This document shows positions 9,859-21,163 of a stretch of DNA of 64,000 nucleotides, one piece after another. Numbering within the stretch: the stretch's first letter is position 1; every line of letters starts with the position of its first letter. Origin of the DNA: Topomyia yanbarensis (lineage: Eukaryota > Arthropoda > Insecta > Diptera > Culicidae); assembly GCF_030247195.1 (NCBI RefSeq), contig NC_080672.1, positions 388,943,037-389,007,036 on the forward strand. The letters are read 5' to 3'. Under the pieces are notes generated by a model, which saw only the letters and a list, made by a program, of their open reading frames with translations, was not told the DNA's origin and did no database searches. The translations under genes were made by a program, and so were the position numbers.

Positions 9859-10420
9859 AACATTAGTGGAACTGGATTACATTATTCAGCATTGGTCTCA
9901 CTGCAGGAGATTATATTGAACTGTTTATCAGGCCCATAGCCTAGATTTTACTTCGAAAGTGGCTTTGCAGTTTTAAAGTTTTTAACAAAATTGGTTATGG
10001 AATTTGCCATTCGACTTCGTCTCATCAGAATTCGAAACTAACCTAGTGATAGGACTATGCTAGCGCCGGTTTGACGCTAGCTCCAAAAACGGAGACACAA
10101 TTTGTGTTCCTGAGCAAGCCCCTAGTCAAGCGTGATGTCCCGCAAGAACCATCTTTGCGTGGGAAGATGCAGGGTCGCCTTAAGACCACTCGGAGCCTCT
10201 AGGCACTATTGAACGAAGGAGGCGTCTATAGTTGAACGGAATTCTTCGTGCTTCATGATGCGTTTAAGGCTATTTTCGTAAACAATGCGCTTGCGTAAGT
10301 ATTGCAACATCTGTTATGCATGCTGTTAATAGATGCCAATTTTCATTGATAGATGGGCAATCAGGAATCAGAATATATTGGCTTAAATGGCACGTTCCCT
10401 GAATGCCATTCGTTTACGTG
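9859..10420. other. Spacer; fragment of a dispersed repeat
   Basis: No gene. Around 10014-10045 it shares CGACTTCGTCTCATCAG with the MITE at 38477-38735, so it may hold a piece of that family. A short hairpin (GCTAGCG, 9-base loop, CGCTAGC) lies near 10058-10080. Confidence 0.4.
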
Positions 10421-10710
10421 CGCTCAGTCGAGGCAGAGGGGTTATATTGTCAGTCCGTGCAGTCTATAGCGACAAAGAATTGTACTAATCCGTGTTCAAG
10501 GTTATCTTGCGCTCTCTCCGTCTCGTCGAGGTTTCAGTATGTTTCCCCCTTCTTTTGTGTTTCTGTTTCTGAGTACCGTTAGCCGGCCAGTGACCAGTGA
10601 AGCAGTGCTCTTCTAGTAAGCCATCTGGATACCGTTACATGCACAAGTTAAGTATTAGTTTACGTTTCCCCTTCTTGGTTCTTGGTTCTGGGTAATAGGC
10701 CCGTGCAAAA

Positions 10711-11996
10711 ATGATCTCCCCTGACGGCGGTTCATCTCAAAGTGAGATTGACGTCGAAACAAAATCGGCTCCCCGGCTCAAAGTACATCCAAGCTCGGCC
10801 ACCGGACCCTTCGTGATCTTCTGTAGGACCAAAGATAAAAAGTGTTTGAATCTGTTGCAGATTTCTCGAGTTCTGACGGATCGGTATTCGGCCGTGAAAT
10901 AAATATCGAAAATTCGCCCTGATAAGCTTCGGGTGGTTGTTAACAGTTTAAATCAGGCGTATGATATTGCGTATGGCTACGGGCCCTTCACGAAGAAGTA
11001 CAGGGTGTATATTCCAACTAACAGGGTTGGAGTCAGTGGGGTCGTTTCCGATTCGAGTCTGAGTAGCGAGGACCTGCTAGATATGGGACTAGCTGTTTCA
11101 AAGACCCCATGCTGACGCCAGTAAAGATACTGGAGTGCAAACGTTTGCATCCAGCATCTGCCGGGCAGAATATATACGTCAACTCAGACTCTTATCGGGT
11201 TAACTTCGCCTGCTCTGCTCTACCAAAGCACCTCATCTTTGACAAGGTTCGTCTACCTCTTCGCCTCTTTGTGCCGCGGGTCATGAACTGTACTAATTGA
11301 AAACAATTGGGGCACACAGTCTCCCATTGTAGCAATAAGGTCTGTTGTGGGAAATGCGGTGGGAATCGTGCGAATGATTCCTGTGGAAGGGATGTCGAAA
11401 ATTGTCTCTACTGTCGGGGAAACCCACATGATCTCCCTTCATATCCCGCGTACAAACAGCGCAAGGAGAATCTTAAGCGTTCCCTTCAGAGACGCTCTAA
11501 GCGATCTTTTGCAGAAATGCTTAAGATAGCTACGCCACCGGTCTCTACGAACATCTATACCAACTTGTCTACTGACGAATGCGTTTGTGATGAACCCCTG
11601 AAGGGAACATCTTCTCCTATGACTAGAATCCATAGAAAATGGAGGAAAATTTTCTCTCTCAAGCTTCGTCGTAAAGGCCAGACGGTGTCTCTTCATGGCC
11701 CCCGTAAAATAACCACTCAAGGAAGTACTGGTGCAAAACCGAAGCAAGTCGCTCCCGGGTTCAGAAACCTGAGCTCATAAAACGAACTCCCAGCGCTTCC
11801 AGGAACCTCAAAAACCCCAAGTATTCCAATATCTCAGCCAGAGAAAGCAACCAGCGCTGGTATAATAAATTTCTCTAACATTGTGGACCGTATTCTTACA
11901 GCTTTAAATATTTCTGACCCCCTTAAAAGCATCTTGATAAGTTTTCTCCCCGCAGGAAAAACGTTCTTGATGCAGTTCACTGCGAAATGGCGATTG
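10711..11996 (+). pseudogene. I-clade ORF1 (nucleic-acid-binding protein), broken
   Basis: The start MISPDGGSSQSEIDVETKSA parallels MASSPDGQMEIES of the intact copy. The frame stops after 63 codons, resumes at 10933-11115, shifts, then continues to 11780. The zinc-knuckle region survives in part: the first knuckle has lost its first cysteines (VMNCTN, stop, KQLGHTVSHC), the second reads CCGKCGGNRANDSC with the histidine replaced, the third reads CLYCRGNPHDLPSY with the last cysteine lost. A 13-base deletion at the end of ORF1, relative to the intact element, puts its last codons in frame with ORF2 (11883-12173). Confidence 0.8.
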
Positions 11997-12003
11997 TATC
12001 CTT

Positions 12004-14020
12004 CGATGGCTAATTCATCGAACGAGGTCACGAATTTAATCGCTGTTCTACAGTGGAATTGTAGAAGCATTATCCCAAAAATCGATTCCTTTAAAATCTT
12101 ACTAAATAACTTGAAATGCGACTCATTTGCATTAAGCGAGACATGGCTTACTTCAGAAATAGATCTACACTGACTCCTACGGAGGAGTACTTTTTGAGAT
12201 CAAAAAGGGCTAGTTGGCCATCGACGGCTTTGCGATATTGCGGAACTACTCCCCGCACCGAGGCTAATTTTAGGTGATTAACTCCCACGGCATGGGGTTG
12301 CCATCATGACGATAATCGATCTACCTCAATCCATGAGCTTTGCGAGCACTTCAATATGACCATTTGGAACACGGGTGAAATGACACGAATTCCTGCCCCT
12401 CCAGCGCATCCGAGCGCCTTAGACCTGTCCCTCTGCTCGACATCGCTGCGGTTAGATTACATGTGGAAGGTAATCTCAAATCCCCACGGTAGCGACCATC
12501 TGCCAATCTTAATTAATATTGCTAACAGTTCTGGGCCGCCGAATACAATTAATGTTTCGTATGACCTCACACGAAATATTGATTGGAAGAGCTACGCGTC
12601 CGCGATATCCGACAAAATCGAGTGCACTCAAGAGCTTCCTCTGGAGGAAGAGTACGGGTTCCTGGCTGGCTTGATTCTCGATACCGCGATTCAAGCTCAG
12701 ACTAAACGCGTACCAGACGCGAACTCACGCGGGCGTCCTTCCAATCCATGGTGGGACAAAGAGTGCTCAGACGTGTACGCGGAGAAGGCCGCTGCGTATA
12801 AGACCTTCCGGGATGACGGGCTGCCAGCTAGCTACCGACAGTACGCGATGGCGGAAACGCGCATGAATAGTTTGATGAAAGTCAAAAAACGTAGCTACTG
12901 GCGCCGGTTCGTAGACGGACCAACGAGAGAAACATCGATGAGCACTCTTTCGGGTACGGCCCGGCTCTTACGAAACCGAAACAGTACTAACGAGAGCGTG
13001 GAATATTCAATCCGTTGGATATTCCATTTTGCCAAGAAGATCTACCGCGTCGCGTTCCCTCACGATAACGCGAACGAAACACCGTTTTCGATGGTGGAGT
13101 TCTCACTTGCTCTCTTGTCATGTAACAATAAAGCCCCAGGGCCAGACAGAATCAAATTTAACTTGTTAAAGAATCTGCCAGACTCTGCCAAGAGACGCTT
13201 GTTGAATTTATTTAATAAGTTTCTTGAGGGTAATATTGTCCCTCATGACTGGAGGCAAGTGAAGGTCATCGCCATCCAAAAACAAGGAAAACCAGCCTCC
13301 GACCACAACTCGTATCGACCGATTGCAATGCTGTCCTGTACCCGAAAGTTATTCGAGAAAATGATCTTGCTCCGTCTCGACAATTGGGTTGAAGAAAATG
13401 ACTTACTGTGAGGTACACAATTTTGTTTCCGCAAAGGCAAAGGCACGATTGATTGTCTTGCGTTGCTCTCAACAGAAATTCAAATGTATGCTAACAAAGA
13501 GCAGATGGCATCAGTTTTCCTAGATATAAAGGGGGCTTTTGATTCAGTTACTATCTAAATACTTGCTGAGAAGCTGCACTAGCATGGTCTTCCACCGACT
13601 CTAAACAACTTTTTGCTAACCTGTCTTGTCAATTCCTGCACGCTAAGGCAGCTTATAGATGACGGCGTGGTCTCTATTACAGATTTGCAAGATATCTTGG
13701 ATAATTTGTCTGCTTGGGTCCTCCAGCTGGGTATCGAGTTCTCTATGGAGAAAACTGAGCTAATCGTATTTTCAAGGAAGCGTGAACCAGCGCAACTACA
13801 GCTTCAATTAATGGGTCAAACTATCTCAGGGTCTGGTTCGACTCTAAAGGAACCTGGTAATATCATATTAGGTATCTGAAACAGAAGTGCCAACGAAGGA
13901 TCAACTTTCAAACATCTTTCATAGTAAATTTTGAGAAGTCGACTGCAACAAGATGTTTTACACCGACGGGTCAAGCCTCGACGGCTCCACTGGCTTCGGT
14001 TTAGTTTGTCAATCCTACAC
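12004..14020 (+). pseudogene. I-clade ORF2 (endonuclease, RT, RNase H), broken
   Basis: Endonuclease start (VLQWNCRSIIPKIDSF) is followed by a deletion that removes most of the nuclease core. 12356-13411 is open for 351 codons and carries the nuclease end (HGSDHLPI), the linker (NPWWDKECSDVYAEKAA) and the first reverse-transcriptase blocks (NNKAPGPDRIKF, HNSYRPIAML). A TGA at 13409 interrupts it. Later pieces include FLDIKGAFDSVTI (13528 on), a large deletion of the PQG block, and LIDDGVVSI in place of LADD. The RNase H scrap reads FYTDGSSLDGSTGFG near 13952-14003. Not functional. Confidence 0.85.
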
Positions 14021-14040
14021 GTACACCATAAAACCAATAC

Positions 14041-14435
14041 CCTCCAGACTCACCCACACCGTCAACACATTAACCATACTTAGGAACGCTATAATTTGCG
14101 TTAGATTACAATCACAAGTGACATAACCGCTCACTAATGACACAACAGTCGCCCCGTGCGAAGAGCCCTTAATTTTTTCATTATAGAGTAAATCCGCACT
14201 TGTGTTTATCTAAAACTGTGCTCCTTATTTACAAAAAATGAAATATTTTTTCAAAAAAAATGAAAAACTAACCTAGAAACACGATAATAAAGGTTTGTGC
14301 AGTTGTATTGCAATCACGCATATAACTTCCATAGAAATATTTAAAAAAGAAAATATAGAAACAAAAAAATGAATCAACATCATTTGAAAGAAAATTAAAA
14401 TATTTAGCGGGGTCTCCCAAGCGACAACTTTAAGT
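14041..14435. other. Spacer, no gene seen
   Basis: A+T-rich DNA after the truncated I-clade copy; no tandem structure or motif recognised. Confidence 0.4.
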
Positions 14436-14439
14436 GTTT

Positions 14440-14550
14440 ACAGGGAATGTATCTGCCTATCATTTTTAGGAGCAGTAAATGATTGCCCCATATGGAGATC
14501 GTCAGAGTCACACTCTCCCTGAACCAAGAGAGCACAAGGATTTGTCGCAA
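14440..14550 (-). pseudogene. Possible I-like ORF1 scrap
   Basis: The minus strand shares a block with 56310-56420 (GATCGTCAGAGTC, then CCAAGAGAGCA on the plus strand), giving peptides of the type ECDSDD here and DFDSDDPL there. The latter lies beside recognisable I-clade ORF1 sequence, so this is probably a scrap of the same diverged family. Weak. Confidence 0.3.
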
Positions 14551-14897
14551 TGAGTGGCTAATTTTAGTATTTCCCCAAACTTAATTGGCACAGCAATCCC
14601 GCCTACGGTCCGCACGATACGAGATTGAAGGGACACGCAAAGTTATCGCGTTCAGGGCGATTGCCATTCAAAATCTTCGCTCACTGGAGCAGAGTTTGTG
14701 GAACAGGTAACTGAATGCTTTAGCAGATCCACGCATCATAAACACACATACGATACCCCACCATCAATCTCAACTTCATGAGCAGGCATATAAATTTATT
14801 TCTAATAAATTTGTCGTCAAGCAAATGATGGTGCTTGCTTTAGACTGAATATCACAATTCTGTGCTTATCTGGGCGAATCTTAGAGATATATGCACA

Positions 14898-14935
14898 CGT
14901 TTTAGTACTTCTGCGTCAGCACAAGTACTAAAACG
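14898..14935. repeat. Perfect 13-bp hairpin
   Basis: CGTTTTAGTACTT (14898-14910) and its exact reverse complement AAGTACTAAAACG (14923-14935) are separated by 12 bases. It lies precisely where transposase homology of the neighbouring mariner stops. Confidence 0.85.
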
Positions 14936-15629
14936 GCCATTTTGGACAGAATAGTGGCATGATGCCAAATCTGGTCAAAATAGCGGAGCTTCGTCGTGCT
15001 GCTGCCAGAACGGCAAAAGACGCTTCTCGAGGCACCCAGATTTGTAGATCTCGCCATTCACTGTGCCCTTTGTCACGAAAGTCCGCAAGAGCAGATGGCC
15101 TGCCAAATGAGATATTTGAAGGTGAACTTCGACATTTTCTTCTTCTTAAATTTGTCGTCCACATAGAACTTGCTCTTGCCGGTGAAAAACTCCAACCCCG
15201 GAATTTGCTTAAAATCGGCTTTTATATACGTTTCGTCGTCCATCACACAGCAGCGAAATTTTGTTGCTGCTCATCGCGGTTTGGGTAGTTCTGTACCTTG
15301 TATGTATGTAGTCCAGCTCTCTTCTTTGCATTCTGGACGTAGCTCTGCGACATGCCGATCTTTTTAGCCAAATCACGGCTTGAGACGTTGGGATTTGCTT
15401 TAATCATCCGCTTCACCTTTCCCTCCGTCTTTTTGTTCTCCGGTCCCGGTTTTCTTCCAGCTCCCTTGCCGTGGTCCAACGTCAACCGCTCCTGGAACCA
15501 CTTCAACACTCTGGAGACGGTTGAATGATGAATGTTCAACATTTTTCCCAACTGTCGGTGCGACAGGTCAGGAAATTCCAGGTGTTTGCAAAGAATTTGT
15601 TCTCTCGACTCGCGTTGGTTCACCTCCAT
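14936..15629 (-). pseudogene. Mariner (ITmD37E-type) transposase, truncated
   Basis: The frame starts at MEVNQRESREQ (15629) and reads a helix-turn-helix DNA-binding region (LSHRQLGKMLNIHHSTVSRVL), the GRKPGPENKK linker and a second helical domain (VSSRDLAKKIGMSQSYVQN) down to PNRDEQQQ. A deletion of some 60 bases then joins, in another frame, to CCVMDDETYIKADF, which holds the first catalytic aspartate. Later pieces include KFYVDDKFKKKKMSKF, IWQAICSCG, a frameshift, GTVNGEIYKSGCLEKRLLPF, and FWPDLASCHYS, which holds the second aspartate. The third catalytic acidic residue and the C-terminus are absent. The upstream extension to 15932 is in BEL DNA and not part of the gene. ITmD37E is my best guess from the wording. 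Confidence 0.8.
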
Positions 15630-15779
15630 TTTCGTTGAATCTAAAAACACGACTTCGAGTTTGACAGCATGTAAACAATACACATCAATGAGAAAGTGTG
15701 CAAAATTTGGTTGATTTTTACCCAATGTTAAAAAATCTATGCTCTGTTGAATGTGTCGCAATAATTTCGTGCCCTTTAG

Positions 15780-16620
15780 AAGATCATCCAGTTTCTCCAC
15801 CACCACATACCCCGCGGAACTGTAAGTCCTGTACACGTCCGGACGACGCAGAGGACCAGATGGTACAGTGCTGCGTGTGCAACAGCTGGGAGCATTTCGG
15901 ATGCGCCGGAGTAGACGATGCAGTGAAAGCACGTGGCATTAAATACTCTTGCGACAAATGCGCATCTCAGCAAGGGGCCTCCGGCGGCATACAGCTTAAT
16001 GTTCCCGAAGAAATACGTCCTGCAAAAGGATCCAAGGTCGGTTCGAAGATAGGATCAAAAAGGGGGAAATCAAGATGCGACAGCTGGAGAAAGAAGAACG
16101 CCAGCTCGAGGAAAAGCGCCGCCTACTACGTGAGCGTAAGCTACTGGCGGAACAGACACTAAAAAGGGAGCAGCAGAAAATTAGACAGGAGTCGTTCGAG
16201 AAACGAAAAGAGATCGTCCGACAGGCTGCGCAAGATAGCAGTAAGCGTTGCTCTATCACAGACTCATTCGGGAGAGTCAAGGACCGGCTAGCATCGCAGG
16301 AAAGTGGAACAGACCCGGGAGACGTTTCAAATAAGCTGAATCCATCTCCGATTCCATTGCCGGTACCGGTTCCTCCCGCACCGTTACCTCTGCCGCCAAT
16401 TCCGACTCCAGCACCTAGGCCGCAGTTGTTACAAGACTTCCCACTTCCTCCAGCACCCCCAGTACCCCCGCTGCCTGCTTTAACGCAGGTGCAAATTGCA
16501 GCGCGTCACGTCGTGGGTAAGGACCTGCCAATATTTAGCGGAAATCCGGAATAGTGGCTGATCTTTATTAGCAACTTTGAGCAGTCTACGGCTACTTGTG
16601 GTTATACAGAAGCAGAAAAT
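15780..16620 (+). pseudogene. BEL gag: PHD-like finger, coiled coil, Pro-rich
   Basis: A cysteine-rich finger (CKSCTRPDDAEDQMVQCCVC, then WEHFGC and CDKC) at about 15821-15960 resembles the PHD-like finger of mosquito BEL gag proteins. It is followed, in another frame, by a charged coiled coil (RQLEKEERQLEEKRRLLRER, 16076 on). A proline-rich stretch at 16340-16480 comes next, then the start of the gag core (DLPIFSGNPE, a stop, FISNFEQSTATCG). A frameshift lies between finger and coiled coil, around 16070. Most of the gag core is deleted after GYTEAENL at 16620. Confidence 0.8.
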
Positions 16621-16626
16621 CTGGTG

Positions 16627-17131
16627 TGAACGTGCTGACCATCGAGTGGCCGATTGCCATCAATTCAAGAGCGCGTGTCTGGATGAACGCTGGAAGCTGG
16701 TCCAGCAGAAGGGGTTATGCCGGACCTGCCTTAACAGTCACGGAAAATGGCCGAGTCGTTCCTGGAATAGATGTGGAATAGAAGGATGTCGCAATAAGCA
16801 TCACACCCTCCTCCACATTTTCAACTCTACTCCGGAAAACGTTGCCATCTCAGCGAGCCACGTATCCTCCGGTGTCCTGAAATGGCCACTCTTCCGAATC
16901 GTGCCAGTAGTCCTCTACAGCAACAGCACTTGCCAAGCGGTCTTCGCCTTTATAGACGAGGGCTCTTCCTTCACACTGTTGGAGGAATCTGTGGCGAAGC
17001 AATTGCGGGTTACGGGTCCAACAGAAGCCCTGACTCTCGAATGGACCGGAAATGTAAAGCGGGTTGAAACGAGATCGCAGCGCGTGAGTATCGCCATTGC
17101 TGGTAAGGGTTGTGTTGCACAAAATCGTTGA
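16627..17131 (+). pseudogene. BEL zinc knuckles and aspartic protease remnant
   Basis: The frame opens with a knuckle region (CERADHRVADC, then CRTCLNSHGKW and CGIEGCRNKHHTLLH) typical of the gag end of BEL elements. It is followed by the protease-type domain with AFIDEGSSFTLLEESVA at about 16950-17000. The IDEGSS wording matches BEL/Pao proteases, where it replaces the retroviral D-S/T-G triad. The frame ends at TGA 17129. The region directly abuts the deleted gag core, so this is a deletion derivative. Confidence 0.75.
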
Positions 17132-17169
17132 TATTCGTACGGTTAGTCGGCTGGTTCTGCCTTCGTAAA

Positions 17170-18660
17170 CGCTCAGATGCGGTGATTTGGCACGGCGTTT
17201 CCCTCATCTTCGAGGGCTTCCGCTAGAGGATTATGTGCTAGTTCAACCCAAATTACTTATTGGTCTCGACAACTTACGTCCGTGCGTCCCGCTGAAGCTG
17301 CGTGAAGGATGCCCGAGCGATCCAATTGGTGCAAAATGCCGGCTAGTATGGAGTATTGATGGGTGTATTCCGGGCCAACCGTTTCGAACGGCGATCACTA
17401 GCTTTCACGCCAGGGCGGTGTCCGATCCTGATCGAGAGCTAAACGAGCAACTGCGCGACTACTTTACTTTGGAGAACGCAGGAGTGCTGGACCCATGTGT
17501 AATTCCGGAATCCGATGACGACAAGCGTGCAAGAAAGTTGCTACAGGAAACAACCAAGCGTCTACCTTTCGGGCCAGGCTATGAGACGGGACTGGAGAGA
17601 GGACAACCCAGACTTCCCCGACAGCTACCCTATGGCTGTCCGACGGCTGGATGGACTTGAGCGGAAACTTCCAAAGGATCCGATTATAGAGCAGCGCGTT
17701 CGCGAGCAGATCTTCGAGTATGAGCGTAAGGGTTACGCTCGCAAGGCTACTTTAATTGAACTGACGTCTGTTGAGTCAAGCCGGATCTGGTATCTTCCCC
17801 TCGGTGTAGTCCCCAGAAACCAAACAAGATTCGCCTGATATGGGACGCGGCGGCAAAGGTGCGCGATGTGTCGTTCAATTCTAAGCTGCTCAAGGGACCG
17901 GATCTGTTGACCCCCCTGCCACGAGTTCTGTACCAGTTTCGTCAGTATCCTGTCACCGCTTGTGGAGACATAATGGATATGACCCATCAGATCAAGATTC
18001 GAGCTCCCGCCTGCCAGTCGCAACGGTTTCTGTTCCGAGACCACCCATCGGATTGCCCTCAGGTGTATGTGATGGATGTGGCCACATTTGGCTCCACTTG
18101 TTCCGCGGCGTTCGCAAAGCATGTGAAGAACCTAAACGCAGAGGAGTTCGCCGACCAGTATCCCCGAGCCGCTACAGCTATCCGGAATAACCATTATGTA
18201 GATGACTACTTAGATAGCTTCGAGACGACTCAGGAAGCAGTAACGGTTGTGAACGAGGTGAAGTTCGTGCATTTAAAGGGAGGCTTCACCTTGCGAAACT
18301 TCTCATCGAATAAAATAGCGGTGGTGGAGGGAATAGGAGAGACGATAATACCTTCATCGAAGAATCTAGACTCGGAGTGAGGTGAAAAGTCCGAATCAGT
18401 TTTGGGGATTAAATGGATACCATACGAAGACGCGTTTGTGTACTCCTTTGCTATGAGAGATGAAATACAGCGCATTCTTTATGAGGATCACATTTCCACC
18501 AAGCGAGAAATCACCCGAGTGGTTATGAGCCTATTTGATCCACTCGGTTTCGTCGCGTTTTTCCTTGTGCACGGGAAAATTCTCCTCCAGGACACGTGGG
18601 CGAAAGGTACGGAATGGGACCAACATATTCCTGACGATCTCAACAGGCGGTGGCGATAAT
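17170..18660 (+). pseudogene. BEL/Pao reverse transcriptase, broken
   Basis: Pieces in several frames: FPHLRGLPLEDY (about 17199), IGLDNLRPCVPLKLREG, the N-terminal region up to LPFGPGYETGL, then in a second frame YPMAVRRLDGLERKLPKDP and YLPLGVVPRNQ. In a third frame come VRDVSFNSKLLKGPDLL, DIMDMTHQIKI and the catalytic YVDDYLDSFETT near 18196. The expected aspartate of the first acidic block is within DIMDM. A further piece (MGIKWIPYEDAFVYSF, 18402 on; SLFDPLGFVAFF) belongs to the thumb region. At least four frame breaks. Confidence 0.85.
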
Positions 18661-19000
18661 GGTCGAAGCTCTTCGGACAGTTAAACCAGATCCGTATACC
18701 TCGGTGCAACTTTAGGTCACCCTTTCCTAAGAACCTGGATCGCCTCCAACTACACGTGTTCGTGGATGCTAGCGAAATGGCATATGCTGCGGTGGCTTAT
18801 TTCCGACTGGAGAGTGACAGTTGCGTGCAAGTTGCACTCGTCGGGGCCAAAGTGAAAGTTGCTCCATTGAAAACGTTGACTCGAGTTGAAAGCAGCCAAC
18901 CTCGGAGTTCGCTTGGCCGGCAGCATCTAAAGTCAGCACTCTTACCCAATCAATTTGCGATATTCCTGGGGCGATTCAGAAATCGTTCTCGCTTAGATTA
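18661..19000 (+). pseudogene. BEL/Pao RNase H remnant
   Basis: After a stop at 18657, the same element continues (WSKLFGQLNQIRIPRC) and then reads LQLHVFVDASEMAYAAVAYF at 18747-18806, the first aspartate block of BEL RNase H. It continues to VALVGAKVKVAPLKTLTRVE. The remaining catalytic blocks are deleted or frame-shifted. Confidence 0.7.
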
Positions 19001-19082
19001 AATCTATCGAGCACAGACGGTATCACAAGTTTGTTACTGTGCGCGTTGGAGGGATCCTGACAACCACAGATCCAAGGAATGG

Positions 19083-20944
19083 ATGTACGTACCATCGAAA
19101 CTCAACATTGCCGATCTCGCGACGAAATGGGTAATTGGTCCGCAGCTGACGATGGACAGCCCTTGGTTTCAGCCTCTTGATTTCTTCCAAACCACCGAAA
19201 GGAATTGGCCTATGCAACAACCGATTGAGCCAACTGATGAAGAACTAAGGAATGTCCACTGTCATTTCGCACACTTTACGTTGGTGGAATTCGCCCGGTT
19301 TAGCAGTTGGACCAAAATGCACCGTTCAGTAGCATACGTGCTCCGCTTTATCAACAACATTCGGCGGAAGAAAGGAAGAGCTAAGGAGCTTGGCAATCTT
19401 ACCAGCGATGAGTTACGACTAGCGGAAGAAGAGCTGCGGAAGATGGCGCAAGGCGATGTTTGTCCTGATGAAATCGCCATACTCGTCCAAACTCAAGGCC
19501 CACCGGATCGACGTCATAATGCTGTAGATAAGGCCAGTGACATCTACACCAAGTGTCCGTTCGGCGGAGTCGTGGTCGAATCGGTGCGGCACCCTACACA
19601 CTGACCGAAGCTAAGTTTCCCGTAATCCTACCCAAACAACATTTAATCACCTTCTTACTTGTAGACTGGTTCCACCGCTGCTTTCGTCACGCCAACGTAG
19701 AGATCGTGTTCAACGAATTTCGCCAACGATTCGGCATTTCGCAACTGAGTCGATTGTTAGACAAGGTCACACGAAGCTGCGTCTGGTGAAGAATTTCAAA
19801 GTCCGTCCCGAGACCGCCCGCTATGGCCCCACTACCGAAAATGCGGCTTACTTCGTTTATCCGGCCATTTATCTTCACTGGACTAGACTATTTCGGGCCG
19901 GTGCTTGTCAGAATGGGTAGAAGCAACGTCAAGCGCTGGGTAGCCCTCTGTACGTGTCTCACTACCAGAGCCATCCATCTGGAAGTGGTACACTCGCTGA
20001 GTATGGAGTCGTGCATCATGGCTGTTCAACGCTTTGTCTCCAGCCGGGGTATGCCGTGGGAATTCTGGTCGGACAATGCCACCTGTTTCCAGGGCACTAG
20101 CAACAAACTGGAATTGCACAAAAAGATGATGGCGGAAAAGTTTACCACCTCACAAACAACATGGAAGTTCATTCCACCTGCTTCCCCGCACATGGGCGGT
20201 ACATGGGAGAGACTCGTTCGCTCGGTCGGGGCGACGCTGGATGGTACCCGAAAACCTGACGATAAAACACTGGAAACAATCCTGTTCGAAGCGGAGGCCA
20301 TAATAAACTCTAGGCCACTTACATACATCCCATTGGAATCGGCAGATCAAGAAGCTCAGACACCAAACCACTTCTTGCTGGGCAATTCATCCGGCATCAA
20401 GTTCCTGCCTACTGGCCCGATAGATAGTCGTTCAACACTGAGAAGCAGCTGGTATTTGGCGCGGTCCATTACCGACGGATTCTGGAATAGATGGCTAATG
20501 GAATACCTCCCAGTAATTACGCGCAGATGCAGGTGGTCCCAGGAGGTTAAAGATCTGGATGTCGGCGATCTGGTCTTGGTGGTTGGCGAGGCGGCGAGGA
20601 ACCAGTGGACTCGGGAGCGGATCGAAGCAGTCTTTCCTGGACAAGACGGAAGAGTACGACAGGCGTTGGTACGAACCACAGCGGGTCTAATTCGAAGACC
20701 AGCCGCAAAGCTTGCTGTTTTGGACGTCGAGCCGAATAGCAAACCTAGTTCCAGTATCCCAGGAGTTCCTGGCCCTGACCAAGGTTTACGGGCGGCGACG
20801 CTACCGAGCGAAGCGCTTTATTCGACGGTAACAGATCTGCCGACAGTGAGGTTTCACGAGGAAACGTCATGCAGCAGGATACAGTGGGGCAGAAGAAGAA
20901 AACAGTACCGTATAGTGAACACATTTTTGCTCAATAGCACATAA
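19083..20944 (+). pseudogene. BEL/Pao integrase
   Basis: 19083-19604 holds the linker from RNase H (VPSKLNIADLATK). The zinc-binding domain follows in a shifted frame at about 19660-19790 (FHRCFRHANVEIVFNEFRQRF, with the final CXXC reduced to SCVW). From 19823 the core is open for 373 codons: GLDYFGPV, TTRAIHLEVVHSLS, FWSDNATCFQGTSNKLE with a catalytic aspartate, and PHMGGTWERLVRSV with the glutamate. The C-terminal domain follows (DVGDLVLVVGE, AVFPGQDGRVRQALVRT). Integrase cores use a D,D-35-E triad to join cDNA to the chromosome. This domain is the best preserved part, but the gene as a whole is dead. Confidence 0.85.
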
Positions 20945-21132
20945 CCCTAACTTTCTTCAACGAGTCAGTACGGTTACGGAAGTAGTGACATTATCTGTCG
21001 AATTTCTTAAAGCTAATAGTACGTGAGTAGTACGGATTATCTTAAATTTAAACCTATTTCCTATGTACAACTATACTAACAGGTACATATACTACATTGT
21101 TTTATAAACGAAGAGCCAAGGGTGACCCACAC

Positions 21133-21143
21133 CTTCCGTTCAG
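21133..21143. repeat. Target-site duplication, I element 3' side
   Basis: CTTCCGTTCAG, identical to 27313-27323 on the far side of the I element. Confidence 0.9.
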
Positions 21144-21163
21144 TTTTTTTTTTTTTTTTTTTT

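Larger units (their letters stand above)
10423..14040 (+). mobile_element. Decayed I-clade non-LTR retrotransposon
   Basis: A colinear but degenerate relative of the intact element at 21144-27312. It begins near CTCAGTCGAGGCAG, comparable to the CTCAGTCTCTACGC start of the intact copy. It then has a leader of about 290 bases, ORF1 remnants, ORF2 remnants and an RNase H scrap near 13930-14010. A large deletion joins the region after the reverse transcriptase directly to RNase H, and the C-terminus, 3' UTR and poly(A) tail are missing. Confidence 0.85.
15740..21132 (+). mobile_element. Decayed BEL/Pao LTR retrotransposon
   Basis: A plus-strand series of gag, protease, reverse transcriptase, RNase H and integrase remnants in the normal BEL/Pao order. 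Its 5' part adjoins the mariner fragment, so no 5' LTR was identified. Past the integrase (20945 on) non-coding DNA runs to 21132, is interrupted by the full-length I element, and seems to resume at 27324, where an AATAAA at about 27396 may mark the LTR. Frames are broken by many stops and deletions. Confidence 0.85.

Noticed and set aside
15630..15932. N-terminal extension of the mariner transposase to 229 codons
   Set aside because: The extra part is antisense to the BEL gag PHD-like finger; the transposase begins at the methionine of MEVNQRES.
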